Source of the DNA: Fallopia convolvulus
Lineage: Eukaryota; Streptophyta; Magnoliopsida; Caryophyllales; Polygonaceae
Assembly (NCBI GenBank): GCA_964016875.1
Contig: OZ024730.1
Span: forward strand, 35,879,795 to 35,943,794
Direction: 5' to 3'
Length of the DNA: 64,000 bases
Below are positions 1 through 11,146 of the stretch, piece by piece. The notes under the pieces are model-generated. The model did no database searches. It had not been told where the DNA came from and was given only the letters and a program-made list of their open reading frames with translations. The translations under genes were made by a program, and so were the position numbers. Numbering within the stretch: position 1 is the stretch's first letter; each line of letters opens with the position of its first letter.

Positions 1-1003
1 GTTGTTTTGGACTAGCGTAGAATTAGGGGTGGGGGTTCACTAACCCCTGAACACCTCTTTATAGTATTTTGCATTAGGATGGACCTAGACCCTAATGTTG
101 GTCATGACCCTACTCGCTCAACCGGTTTGAGGAGTGTTTGGCACCTAGATAGTGCCTTGTATCAGGACTTAGGAACCCGTTCCACCCTTTGTGGGATTCT
201 ATATCTTATGGCATATCGCGTTGCCGTCTTAAAAGCTACCAACCTGAATGCAATATTTTGTAATTAAATAAGATAAGTGCTAGTGCACACCCATTAAAAC
301 GTGTTCACGGTGGTGACTACAACTTGGAAAACCACTCTGGTTCCCAGTTTTGATGGGGTTGGTTGTAGATTTGATAAGTCGACGGATGCTTTTCAAAATC
401 TTGGTTGATAATTAAAGTTCCAACATAATCTTTCTTATTCTTAAGGAACCATAGCCTTGTGGTGTCCTAATCTCTTTTCATCATATTTCTCATTCCATGA
501 GATTATTTGGGTTATGCCATCGACCGGCTTTCATTCGGAGACCGATGGTCATAATGCAACTAAGATCACAAGAAATTCCACTTGCGTAGTCTTTCATTAG
601 ACTGATCGACCGCTTTATTTCTTTTGCATGGTCGGTTGGTGTCAACCGTCCCTATACGGAACATCAGGGAGTAAAGGAGTGGTGATTCGAGATTGAAGCT
701 GTTGAAGTTGTTGCATGTTTCTTTTGAATAACTTTTTAATTTAAGGTCGAGATCCATTGTCTGTAAGGACCGCCTTCAAGAATTTTACTTTCGCATTGTT
801 CAAGAATATTTAATCTCATTTTTTTTCCGCAAGTATTTGGATTATTCAAGATTGTGAAAGTTGGACATTTTATTTTAATATTTATTGAATTATCATTATT
901 TATTTATATCTTGAATACCGAGAAAGCCTTGGGTGGCTTGGGAGTGTAAATTCTGAGGTCATTGGCGGTAATATCTCCGAGGAAAAAAAACGGGGGTGTT
1001 ACA
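1..1003 (-). mobile_element. LTR fragment, chromovirus (Tekay/Del)-like, running off the left edge
   Basis: Read on the minus strand from 1003, the sequence begins TGTAACACCCCCG, the usual head of Tekay/Del chromovirus LTRs, and continues with ATTACCGCCAATGACCTC. The same head in variant form occurs on the plus strand from 39495, so the window holds two oppositely oriented members of one LTR family. No second LTR, primer site or TSD is visible because the left end lies outside the window. The small open frames inside are not supported as genes. Confidence 0.55.
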
Positions 1004-1905
1004 TAGGATTTTTGAAATATTTTCTAGGCCTTGAAGTTGCACATGGGACGGATGGCCTATACTTATCTCAACGCAAGTATGCTTTGGAAATTCTTTCTGA
1101 AGTTGGTTTATTGGGTGCCAAGCCAGCCGACTTTACTATGCCACAAAATCATGATCTGGCGTCCGCTGATGGACCGAATTTTGCTATCGTCGTCTTATTG
1201 GCCAGCTGATATACCTTACTATTACTCGTCCGGAGTTGTGTTATTCTGTACACATTCTGTCACATTTTATGCAATCTCCTAAGGATGCTCACTGGCAAGC
1301 GGCAATTCATGTTCTTCATTACATTAAGGTCATCCAGGACAAGGTCTTATTTTTTCTCGTAAGAGCTCTTTGGAGCTAACTGCTTATTGTGATTTTGATT
1401 GGGTTGCCTGTCCCGCCAGTCAACGTTCTCTTACCTGCTATTTTGTGAATCTTGGCGACTCTCCTATTTCATGGAAGACTAAAAAGCAACCTACAGTTTC
1501 TCGGTCTTCTGATGAAGCCGAATATAGATCTATGGCTTATGTGCTACTTGTGAGCTTCTCTGGCTCAAAGCTTTCATTCATGATCTTGGCTATTTACACA
1601 CGACTCCCATGAAGCTTGTTTGTGATAGCCAATCTGCCTTGCATAGGTTAACTCGATTTTCCATGAACGCACAAAACACATAGAGATTGATTGTCATTTT
1701 GTGTGTGATTTGATTCAAGCAGGATGCATTTCCACTTCTTCTGTTCGATCTTTTGAGCAATTAGAGGATATCTTTATAAAGGCACTTGGCAAACAACAAT
1801 TTCTTTAGCTTTTGGGCAAGTTGGACATTCGAGATTTGCATGCTCCAACTTGAGGGAGAGTATTAGGAAATATATTAGGCAATAGATATTGTTAATATAT
1901 TGTTA
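1004..1905 (+). pseudogene. Copia (Ty1) pol fragment: end of RT and RNase H, decayed
   Basis: Frames at 1012-1209, 1370-1612 and about 1613-1850 give the end of a copia reverse transcriptase (FLGLEVAHGTDGLYLSQRKY) and its RNase H (AYCDFDWVACPASQRS, then SWKTKKQPTVSRSSDEAEYR). A decayed tail reads like HERTKHIEIDCHFV. The tract TTGAGGGAGAG at about 1849-1859 is the polypurine tract, and the following TATTAGGAAATATATTAGG resembles the start of a copia 3' LTR. Several frameshifts and stops break it, and nothing 5' of the RT end is present. It is a dead 3' fragment butted against the LTR on its left. Confidence 0.85.
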
Positions 1906-1923
1906 ATATCTTATATTTATGTA

Positions 1924-2582
1924 CAATAGAACCTCCCTAAATTATACTCGGTAAATTGATAAATACTTTAAGATAATATTTTTCTCATGTCCCGACTTGG
2001 GCCAGTGTAAAATTTAACAAATTTCGATAAGATAATAAGATAATATATTTTTAAAACCACTATATAAATATAAGGTCCCATGAATATTATAAATTAATAA
2101 GCTTATAAACTTACATGACATAATTAAGATAATTTTGTGAGATATGATCAAGTGTTATTTGTTTTTTCTTAAAACATGTCTACTTGGGACTCATTTCTAA
2201 AATTTTCTTATTAGAAACATTTCTAGCATTGTGTTGAAAACAAATTTTGCATTGTCATCTATAATTTCTTAAGACTTCATCCCATGATTGAATTTTGTAG
2301 CATCGAAAATAATTTGTTATTGTCTCTTGCTCAACATTAACTGTCCAAACTGAGATTGCAAGATTAATAGCATCCAGAACATTAATCTTATATGAATCAG
2401 ATTGTCTAACTCATAGTCTTCTAAAATCTCACAGTAAATTTTTTTGCGAGAGTGCATCTTGAAAGATCTTATTAAAAAAAACTCTTTAAATTAATAAATA
2501 TTAATTTATCGGTTAATTAATATCTCTATAAAATAATAAAATATCATAATCTCAACCCTATTAATTTATAGATGTTTTACTG
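1924..2582 (-). mobile_element. Pogo-like (Emigrant/Lemi1-type) DNA transposon remnant
   Basis: The left end reads CAATAGAACCTCCCTAAATTAT and the right end, read inward on the minus strand, CAGTAAAACATCTATAAATTA. These match the plant pogo/Emigrant TIR CAGTAAAACCTCTATAAATTA. TA dinucleotides flank both ends (1922-1923 and 2583-2584), the Tc1/mariner TSD. On the minus strand about 2275-2415 encodes a pogo transposase C-terminal fragment with INVLDAINLAISVW and VEQETITNYFRCYKI. The other transposase domains are gone, so it is a shortened, inactive copy of 659 bp. Confidence 0.82.
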
Positions 2583-2584
2583 TA

Positions 2585-3632
2585 AATGACTTTTGGTCTA
2601 AGTTAGGTCAGTCTATACTAGTATATATTGTAATCTTTTAGTTAATGAAAGGCAGAGGAAATTCTCCCCAATTTACGCTTCTCTTATCTTACATTAGTGC
2701 ATCCTTAGAGACCCTCGATGAATTTCATAGTACGCTAGTGCAGAACACGTTGAAGCATCCCATCCAAAAGAGCTTGGCCAAATACATGCATGGCACGCGC
2801 GGGACTTCCTTAGTACCATGTCAAATGCAAACGGCTGGAGAAATGAGCTTTGAAAGCCAGCCAAAATGGATTTCAAAATGAATCAGATCATTTATCACAA
2901 CGAACTCCTTCATATTTCCAAGTAATTGAGTTCCAAAACATGCTAATCATCAAATTACCTCACGTAGTAAATGAAGTTCATTAATTCATTGCTCTATCAA
3001 AGGTTATGGTACTAGCTATTATGATGACAATTTTAAGGCCGGACAACTAGGACAACAATATTCGATAAATCAATCATATGGAGATCGGTGTTAATTTGTA
3101 ATAGTCATGTTTAAGAAACACGCATCAAAAAGGTCAGAAATTACTAATAGCTCATGTAGAGCATGATTCTGGAAAGTAGTAGGCTGTCAATGGAAAAGGT
3201 CATTGTAAACAATGTTAATCATCATATCATGGACGACTAATTAAGAACATTTTCAGTATATTAGCAAGCCTACAAAGAGAGCTAGAATCAATCTTGATCA
3301 TGTTATACCAACTCTTTCCTTCTTTTTTAGATCGAAAACCCCTTCTTATTTACTACATGTAGAGCTATGACGTGTGTAATTGATACGACCTATAATGAAA
3401 CATCATTCCTAATTAATAGAACATAAATCAATACTAAAAAACTAGATGGAGAAAAATACTTTGAAATTGAACACGGTTTTTCGTCTTAAAGCAACACATC
3501 TTGGCATCACCGGCGTCAACATTCAAACCCAATTAATGCCAGAAAAACACGGTTCATGTTCACCCACTCCTTCCCTTTCAAACCAAATTCTATTCTAGAC
3601 TTTCTACTTCTAAGTCAATCGTGGGATTTCAA
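2585..3632. other. Intergenic stretch without recognised features
   Basis: This AT-rich stretch lies downstream of the methyltransferase gene. Short open frames on both strands (for example 2645-2881) overlap each other, have no recognisable motif and are probably chance. Part of it may be the 3' UTR of the methyltransferase, but no polyadenylation site can be assigned. Confidence 0.5.
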
Positions 3633-6171
3633 TCATGCTACAGCCACAATATACGCATTCCATGCATCTTGCTGTTGGAAATTTGAGGCCTCTTCGTATT
3701 TATCATCACGTGTGGTACCAAATCCACGCGTGCTTCTCATGTCCTTGACATTAGGCATCTCTCGGATCCAGAAATGGACAGATTTGAACCCGGCTTCTTC
3801 CAAACAGTCCCTTATCTCAGGCAATGACCACCTGTAAATTGTAATGCATTAGAATTAGAATATATGCTATATCATCATCATAATCTCTATGGGGAGGAAC
3901 TAGGAAGGTAGGTACTCACAGCCTCCAGCTGTATGAAAAAGCATGGCGAATCTTCCTTTTTGACTTGTGGAGTTCGTAGTGGAGACTGATTCTTGTCTTG
4001 CGATTAATGATGTCGAATTCTTCCTGCTCCCAGGTGTACTGCCACCTCATTCATGGACCAATATTTAAACGTTTTGAAACTCAAGATGTAAACAAAATGT
4101 ACAATCTGTACAAGTTTAAACAAAAATGAAGTACATGAAGTTACTTTACAAGTAATCTTGATGCGCACTTCCATATACTTGGTGCAGTATAAAACAAGCA
4201 AATACGAAAAAACTAGAAAGTTGCCAACAATTGGAATCCATGTAAGAGAAGAATGAACACAGCTTCCTTAATTGTAAAGTTTCAGAGAAAATGATCTCAC
4301 TCTAGTAGACAACAACCAACAGCAAGCAGATTCGAATGCAAAAATTCTTAGAATCAATTATTAAAATCTACGCCATAAGAATCTAGAAATACCCAACATA
4401 CAACATAACAGGACAACTTCCCATAAGTAGGAAAAATTAACAATTGTTGGGTTTGGAAAGGAAGCCTGATCTTCTTTGTCAGCTTTTTTAACCCTTTTGA
4501 GTCTTGACTTGAATATCTTAAAGGCAGAGCCATTTCCTATATACTCTTGGTCATTGACATTTCAAGGACATATTTTTAGGTGATATATGTGAAAAGTCTT
4601 ACCGTGAAATTAGGAAATCTCTTCTTAAGTTTCAGTGCCTGCTCTGATGATGTGCCTCCATACAAATCCATGACAAATATGCCACCCTTCATAGACAAAG
4701 AACGATGGGCATGCCTGAAATACAACATCAACTCTTTCCTCTTATGAAGGCAGCAACAGCTGTAATTAAAAGCACACACTATATCTCTTGGAGGCAATGC
4801 AGAATCCTTCAATGTTGTAGCATTTGAAGAGCCAGCCAAAATTGAAGGTTGCACTTCTGGTGAAGGATCTCGTCCATGATCATCATCCATATCTCTCAGA
4901 GTGTCTTTTTTCATGAGGTCTTCAGTTTTTGATTTGACCAATTTAGCTTCATGAGGTGTCAGGACATTCCCATGAAAGAGGGAGATTCTAGAGTGACTAT
5001 CTGTATCAATGTTATTAGCATTGTTTTCCAAGCACCAGATTAGTGCATCAAGATCAAAATCCAGACCCACAGCTGTCTTTCGAGGATCAGCCCGTATCCA
5101 CTCTGTACTGTCAAGCATTTAGTGATGATATTTGCATTAGAAGTCTGAGTGTAGACATTTTTACAGAGTAAAAAACACACCCTGGAAGTGTTGTTTCGTT
5201 GTGACATTAGAATTCTACAAGAATTTGTGCTATCTGAAACTCGCGTGTTATTTCAGGACTATTAAATTCAATCTTAATCTCTTCCTGGAATCCAATCAGA
5301 ACCCAAAGAAGTTTTCTTGTGGCATAAAGTAGTTCACGTTTTGCAAAGCTTCATTCTTCAAGGAACGACGACTTTCACAAAAATATTAATTCTTTCAAAA
5401 GCCAAGAAACAGCCATGATTCAACATACAGTATCGAAACAACAGAACACAGTTGCAATTTATCTACTTCTGTAAAGAAGAATGTCAATGGACTTTACCCT
5501 AGCTCATTTTCTCTCCAATGCCTACAACTTTCACTTTCCCTTGCAATGAATGTGTTAATTTCGGGTCTGTATTGTTCATTTAAGGCCAAGTCTCCCCATT
5601 CTATTCAAACACATGGAGTACTAAGCAATGACAAACACCCTAAAAAGAATCAATCAATCAACGAATAAAACGAGGAGAAAACATAAAGTTGTGATCGTTT
5701 TTTGATTAACTAACCTGAGAAAGCCAGTGCCGCAGAAATCTTCCTGAAGGTGAAGAGGCATTCTCCCGCCAACATACATCAGAAAGAACTTTTGCAAATA
5801 GCTTATATCCCCTTTTGGTGACTGAATCACATATTACCAGGATACCCACATTAGAACCCTCACCAAAATCGCCAGTATCCAAATTGAAGCTCACTATGAC
5901 ATACAAATTGATGAATAATTTGATAAAGTGCTACCTGAACTGATTGCTGATACAGCAGAAACTTTGAAGGTAAAGTGTCATCGCAGTTTCGCTCTTCTTG
6001 TTGCTCTTGCTCTTGCTCTTCCTCGTCATCTTGGGAGTCTTCTTGTTCGTTGAAGTTTGGAGAAGGGTTTTCTGGGCATTCTCCAGGTCCATCGTAGTAG
6101 CCTTCTTCTTGGTGTTGGGAGAACTTTTGACGCCGTTGGTGGTTCTTCTCCTTCTTCCCGTGCTTTCCCAT
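3633..6171 (-). CDS. SAM-dependent methyltransferase, five exons, intact
   Basis: Five exons on the minus strand join in frame: 6171-5935, 5821-5715, 5107-4603, 4038-3920 and 3831-3633. They give 388 aa, and every junction has GT/AG. The start MGKHGKKEK opens a basic, then acidic Glu/Gln-rich N-terminus (residues 1-75). The class I methyltransferase core follows: a glycine-rich SAM loop (EDFCGTGFLS, residues 106-115), the acidic end of strand beta-2 (VGLDFDLDAL, near 128-137), and the strand-4 region with AFNYSCCCLHKR and GGIFVMDLYGGTSSE. The C-terminus ends near QQQDAWNAYIVAVA. This layout matches a conserved, uncharacterised plant methyltransferase family; the substrate is unknown. Splice phases are consistent and no stop occurs, so the gene is probably functional. 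The gene model comes from reading splice sites by eye. Confidence 0.9.
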
Positions 6172-6320
6172 TTTCGTCCTCCCTCAAACACAGTGTGACG
6201 ACAAGTTTTAAGAAATTTGCACTTGTTGCCTTGTTTGGGCTTACGGTAACCTAATATACATACATGACAGGCCCAAAATTACTTGCACACAAAAGCCCAA
6301 ATAATGATTCCTACTTCTGT
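6172..6320 (-). promoter_or_regulatory. Probable promoter of the methyltransferase gene with site II-type motifs
   Basis: Within 150 bp upstream of the start codon there are three GGCCCA/AGCCCA-type boxes: TTTGGGCTT at 6234-6242, GGCCCAAA at 6270-6277 and AAGCCCAA at 6293-6300. Such site II boxes bind TCP factors and are typical of TATA-less plant housekeeping promoters. No TATA box is evident. The regulatory role is inferred from motif content and position. Confidence 0.45.
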
Positions 6321-6369
6321 CCTAGGGATGAATGGATCGGTTATTAATGAATGACCCAATATCATCCCC

Positions 6370-6419
6370 CGACCTACAAAGTAAATTCTCCACCCGACCC
6401 ACGAAGTAAATGCTCCACC
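6370..6419. repeat. Two 25-bp imperfect direct repeats
   Basis: The unit beginning CGACCTACAAAGTAAATTCT at 6370 recurs as CGACCCACGAAGTAAATGCT at 6395. There are two copies with three mismatches. No function can be assigned. Confidence 0.7.
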
Positions 6420-6574
6420 CGAGAAAGTCATCATCTGACAACCGTCCGTTCATCATTTGGGGGTTTTTCGGGTGGGTCGGGTGAAATAATCAGGTGTTTA
6501 ATTTACATATTTTTTTGTCTAACCCATCGAAACATGTATAATAATTATATTTCACCATAAAAAATACAAGTGTA

Positions 6575-6822
6575 TGTTATGTCCCGCAGACATTAACAAG
6601 AGAATTTGAGAAGAAAGGAGGAAATTTAGGATAAAAGACGAATTAGGAAAGGAGAAGAAGAAGAAGGAGGAGGAGGAGGAGAAGATTGATTTTTCATTAA
6701 TTATTGAATATCCCGTACAAGATCTCATTAGCCCCTTTAATAGGCTTTTTACCCCTAATCATCACTATGACCCAAATTTTCGTCTAATTATAATTATAAT
6801 CCCTATATTCCCATACATGACA
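6575..6822 (-). mobile_element. Short LTR (248 bp) with adjacent polypurine tract, minus strand
   Basis: On the minus strand the segment begins TGTCATGTATGGG (6822) and ends GCGGGACATAACA (6575), giving the TG...CA ends of an LTR. Just upstream on that strand is AAAGGGGAGAGTAA (6823-6836), a convincing polypurine tract, so this is a 3' LTR. Upstream of it lies the hairpin 6841-6858. A microsatellite-like run of GAA/GGA (6655-6682) lies inside. The partner LTR was not found, so the element is truncated to its 3' end. Confidence 0.6.
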
Positions 6823-6840
6823 TTACTCTCCCCTTTATAA

Positions 6841-6858
6841 AGCCTTGTCCTCAAGGCT
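6841..6858 (-). repeat. Perfect inverted repeat (7-bp stem) beside the polypurine tract
   Basis: AGCCTTGTCCTCAAGGCT is an inverted repeat with stem AGCCTTG/CAAGGCT and a 4-base loop. Its minus-strand core CTTGAGGACAAG is shared with the sites at 29880-29897 and 60860-60879, which also lie just upstream of an LTR retrotransposon polypurine tract. In gypsy elements of some lineages this position is the end of pol (LEDKA), so it may be coding in origin here. Confidence 0.65.
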
Positions 6859-7690
6859 TATTACAAAATTTCAATTGCCTTGTTACAATAGCAAATCTCA
6901 ACAAATTGAACAAGGTCAATTACCCATAAAATTACAAAGAGGCAAGGTCAATTGCCATAGTAAACGAGGCCTTCAAATTGTTTGAAGTCGTAGGAGCTGA
7001 ACATGTGTAATTAAATGAGGATTTTTTTTTTATTTTTCTAGTTCCTCTACTTTCCCATTAAGTTGCAGGAGCATGTGTCCCATTAAGGAGCTTTCTCAGT
7101 TGCAGGAGCCAAGAAGCTTTCAATTCCTTAACCATCCCATTAAGAGAGCGAGTTGTTAAATTTATTTGGACATCCTGTTTAGTGTTGACCTCAACCCACC
7201 AAATTATAACATGATCTAATTCTCATATTCTGATTCCTTGAATATGCTCCCAACATCCTACACTTGTATGTACATTCCTCTTCCATGTGGCTTCATGTGA
7301 TTACTTAAGCCAAATACTAAATCGTCATACATTGATTTGTGGGCCATTTCCACTTTAACTTTCATTTGTCCCCATTAACATCAACACCTGCAACTTCCAT
7401 TGATGTTAATCCTATATCTTGTTGCACTGGAACAACTCCTAAATCCACAAATATCAACCCATACCATTCACATTGCTTCCAACATAATCTTATAACCCAT
7501 ACAATTCAATGAACTCTAATATATGCCATAGAAACAAAAATTCCCACTGGAGCATTAACAATTCAACCATGAATATGCAACATATCCAACCACCAAGTAG
7601 CCAATCAACAAGCATGGCAACGAAATTCCCTTCATAACAATTTTAGCACTTACACATGCACTCTCCATTGTTGTCAATAGAATGCTTGTA
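6859..7690. other. Gene-free stretch, probably decayed internal retroelement sequence
   Basis: This stretch lies on the internal side of the 6575-6822 LTR. Short related phrases (CAAGGTCAATT and similar) recur between 6880 and 6955, but no coding motif can be read on either strand. It is best regarded as decayed 3' internal sequence of that element plus unassigned DNA. Confidence 0.35.
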
Positions 7691-8530
7691 ATCATGGGTA
7701 ATTTATTCCACCCGTATCAAAAACAAGGATCGGGTTGGGGTTTAAGAATGAGGTATCGGGTGGGGATGAGGGATCGGGTTGGGGATTAAAAATCAGGGTG
7801 ATTGATTCTAGAAATTGTGTTTGGTTAGATTTGGAATGAAAATTAAAAGTTTTATTTTGAAACTCCTATCCATCCCAATCACCGAATTATATTGTCTCCA
7901 TAATCCTTATTCTTCTTCTTCTTCTTCTCCATCTCTTTCTCCTCAGTTTCTCTTAAGGCTCAATTTCAGTTCCATCAGCCTATATGTGTATTTCGTTGGA
8001 TTTTGCCTCCATTGCAAAAGTTCAGTAGAAACGACGGTACAGTTCAGCGGTGTGAATAACAACCACACATAGAGGAGGATGGAAGAGGAAAATGAACTTG
8101 AAGATGTAGCAAGAGGAAGGAGAAGAACAACATGGATTAAAAACATTGAATCACTCAAACCTGAAATTTGAGTAGGGTATGAGAGGGTGTCTATTTTGAG
8201 GGAATGAGTAGTTCCAAGTATGACCCATTCCTAAACTTTTTTTCATACCAAACACTAAAATCGGGATAAGTCATTTCGAACCCGATTTTGTATACCCCAG
8301 GTATAGAACCAAACGGGGCCTAAATCCGAGCAAATCTTAGCACAATGTTGCAGCACAACGCTAAAATGAGGGTGATGCTGCAAAGAAAGAAGTTTCTTTT
8401 CAAGAGAAGTAATTTTCTTATGTCGGACCCTTGAATTCACATCAGCAGCAGCCCACAAAGAAAAGAAATCAACAGTTTACCCAAATTAAAATAAATTAAA
8501 TTCTACTATATCCCTAGCAAGTATTTTTAA
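7691..8530. other. Unassigned stretch, possible degenerate MITE
   Basis: GGATCGGGTTGGGG-type phrases repeat three times at 7729-7785. The far side ends in AACCAAACGGGGCC (8309-8322), which resembles the ends of plant MITEs whose termini carry CCGTTTGG. A clear TIR pair with TSD could not be established. The open frames at 7815-8072 and 7943-8158 overlap on opposite strands and carry no recognisable motif. Confidence 0.3.
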
Positions 8531-8534
8531 TATT

Positions 8535-10370
8535 CAGGTTACTACAACTATAGAAAAATATTTGGGTATTCATACTCTTAAAGGTAGGGTTCAAAATGCA
8601 ATGTTTTCTGAAACAATTGTGAAATTAAAATCACAATTATCTTAGTGGAAAGCTAATTCAATTTCTCAAGCTGGTCGTTCGGTGCTAATTCAGTCGAATT
8701 TGCTAGGACATGTGAGTTACTTAATGTAGAGCTTTCTACTCCCGAAAGGGGTATGTGATGACAGTGATAAAATTAATAAGTCGTTCTTTTGGAATAAGTT
8801 TACTCCTAACCATCATCGTCTTTGTAATTGGGGAAAAATATGCACTCCCAAAGATAATGGAAGGGTTGGTCTTAGGACAACTCAAGATATGGATATTTCA
8901 CTTCAGATGAAACTTCTTTGGAAAATTCTCGCGGAACCTCATAATGTATGTGTTCAAATTATTAAGGATAAATATTTAGGATCACAGGATTTATTCCAAT
9001 ATCAAAAGAAAACTACTTCTTGGCAGTTTGACCCTTTACTTAATATCATAGAAACGTTTTCAAAGGAGGTTAAATGGAATTTAGGAAATGGGAATAAGAT
9101 TTGGTCAGACAAGTGGGTTGGAGATTCAAATCTCCTTTGTTATTTTGACAATACTGATCCATTAATTAAAGTGTCTACTTTTATTACCTCGTCCAAATCT
9201 TGGGATTTACATGCTCTTAATGATCTATTACCTTCCTCTATCATAGATTTAATTTTGAAACTTCGATTCCTTATACCGGATTTTGAAGACCAAGTTGTAT
9301 GGCTTCCATCTAGGGATGGAGGTTTTTCTGTCCAATCTGCTTCGGCTCTTTTAAATGAATCCATGAATGTTACTTTTGTCGATTATTCATGGATTGGGAA
9401 AATGAAATTGCCTCCTAAATTTCAAAACTTTATTTGGAAAGCTTGTATTTATTGCCTTCCTACCACTGATAGATTAAATCGATGTTATAATTGTATGCCT
9501 CATTGTTGTTCTCTTTGTGATTTGGAAAATGAGAATTTAAATCATCTTTTCTTCCACTGTTCTTTTACGAGGAAAATGATTGCGAAATTGGAATCTAGTC
9601 TTCAATGCTCATTTGATTTAGCTACTTCAGGAAGCTTTAATGAAAACCTCATGTCAACTCTTGATTTAAATAAAAATAAGAGCATTCTTTGTTTTTTTAT
9701 GGTGGCTCATTTGGAGTCATAGAAATTCTATTATTTTTAACCCATCTAGGATAATTCCTCATCTGTTACCTTGTGATTTGACGCTTTCCTAGTTTTCACA
9801 ATGGGATCAGCGAACTTTAAATCAAATAAATTTAGTTCAAATAGGCCTAAAAGGAAGAACGGAAGCTCATGGATTAAACCTCCTCCATCTTGGATTAAGC
9901 TTAACTTTGATGCCTTCAAACAGAGGAACTCGACTACTTATTCAATTATGCTATCTTTATTTTTAGGAATCATAATAGTTCAATTATAGGTTGTGATAGA
10001 ATGACTCTTCAATCAATGTCTGTTTTAAAAGATGAGGCCACAACTTTCTTGGAAGGCTTAAAAGTGGGTGTGGATTTACATATTCAAAAACATATTATAG
10101 AAGGGGAAAATTTAATTCTTATCAATTCTTAAAAAATATTTGGAAAGTTCCCTGGGAAATCTATTCAATTATTTAGGATATCCGACGTTCGTTATCAGGT
10201 TTCTTTGAGGTGTTTTTTTTCATTGTTTTAGGGAGGCTAACTCAGCCGCTAATTTCTTAACAAGAAGACATGTCAGCATTCCGCTCAGCATTCCGCATAT
10301 TCGTCATGCAATCTCTTCCTCTTGCTTGGACGTGTGCTTTGACGAGATCTCGTTATAAAGGTTAAGACAT
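8535..10370 (+). pseudogene. 5'-truncated LINE (L1-type): RT end, zf-RVT and RNase H
   Basis: The reading starts near 8537 with IEKYLGIHTLKGRVQNAMF, the late RT region of plant LINEs. It runs through a long frame (8889-9722) with WNLGNGNKIWSDKWVGD and the reverse transcriptase zinc-binding region (VWLPSRDGGFSVQSA, then WKACIYCLPTTDRLNRC, CSLCDLENENLNHLFFHC). A decayed RNase H follows from 9880 (WIKLNFDAF) to about 10350 (FREANSAANFLTRRHVS). Stops at about 8728 and 9721 and frameshifts in the RNase H break it. The endonuclease and RT core are missing, as in the 5' truncation typical of LINEs. The exact 3' end and TSD were not resolved. Confidence 0.85.
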
Positions 10371-10503
10371 TTGTTTTTTCTGCAACCTTTAGTTTTTAAT
10401 TTTCTTAATATCATCTATAGTATTAATTTAAGTTGGCTTTTATAATATTGGGACGATCTAATGTTTGCTTTGTTGCATCTATTGGAGATGCTCTAATGAA
10501 CTA

Positions 10504-10849
10504 CTCCCTCCGTCCCATAATATTTGTCCATCTTTCCATTTCGGTTGTCCCAATAAGTTTGTCCATCTTTCAAACTTTCCATTTATATCATACTTTTCTT
10601 ACCATATTACCCTTATTCAATCTTATATATTACCCCCATTACCCACCTTTCCCATCAACTTTATTACGTTTTTCTATAAAATTACAAAATTACCCTCATC
10701 CAATCTTATATATTACCCCCAATTATCCACCTTTCCCATCAACTTTATTACTTTTTAAACTTTTATACCCTAATTATTCAACTTTTCAACTTTGCATTAA
10801 TTACCGTGCCAATTGTACTTTATGGACAAACAATTTGGGACGGAGAGAG
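10504..10849. mobile_element. Stowaway MITE (Tc1/mariner)
   Basis: The left end is CTCCCTCCGTCCCATAA and the right end, read inward, CTCTCTCCGTCCCAAATTG. TA dinucleotides flank the 346-bp element (10502-10503 and 10850-10851). These are the diagnostic Stowaway TIR and TSD. Subterminal TTGTCCATCTTTC is also repeated in the left arm. The open frames within it are not genes. It lies about 300 bp upstream of the VPS4 start codon. Confidence 0.93.
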
Positions 10850-10851
10850 TA

Positions 10852-11146
10852 ATTGTTAAAAAAAATATAAAAAATAAAATAAAATAAAATTTCCAAATGA
10901 GAGGCAGACGAAAAGAGAAGATTATACTGCGCGGGGTGCTTTTCTTTCTTCGTCCTCTTCCTTCGGGTTTCGTTTTCCAATTCCGAAATCTTCCACGCGT
11001 TGACGCCTCCAAATTCAATCGATTTTGGGAATTTTCTTCTTTCCATCCCAGATCCCAATTCCCAAGACCTATACAAACCAATTGAAATCGATCGTATGCG
11101 GAGTCCCTAGCAACGGGAATTCTGAATTAGGACATAATAAAGAACC
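10852..11146 (+). promoter_or_regulatory. Promoter/5' UTR region of the VPS4 gene
   Basis: Between the MITE and the start codon is an A/T tract (10855-10890) that includes TATAAAAAATAAAA, followed by a pyrimidine-rich stretch (10938-11050) typical of plant 5' UTRs. The position of the start codon is secure because the MIT domain begins there. The transcription start cannot be set by eye. Confidence 0.4.

Noticed and set aside
79..267. 62-aa open frame at the left end
   Set aside because: It lies inside an LTR fragment and has no recognisable domain.
10433..10852. 139-aa open frame on the plus strand
   Set aside because: It lies almost entirely within the Stowaway MITE and has no protein motif.
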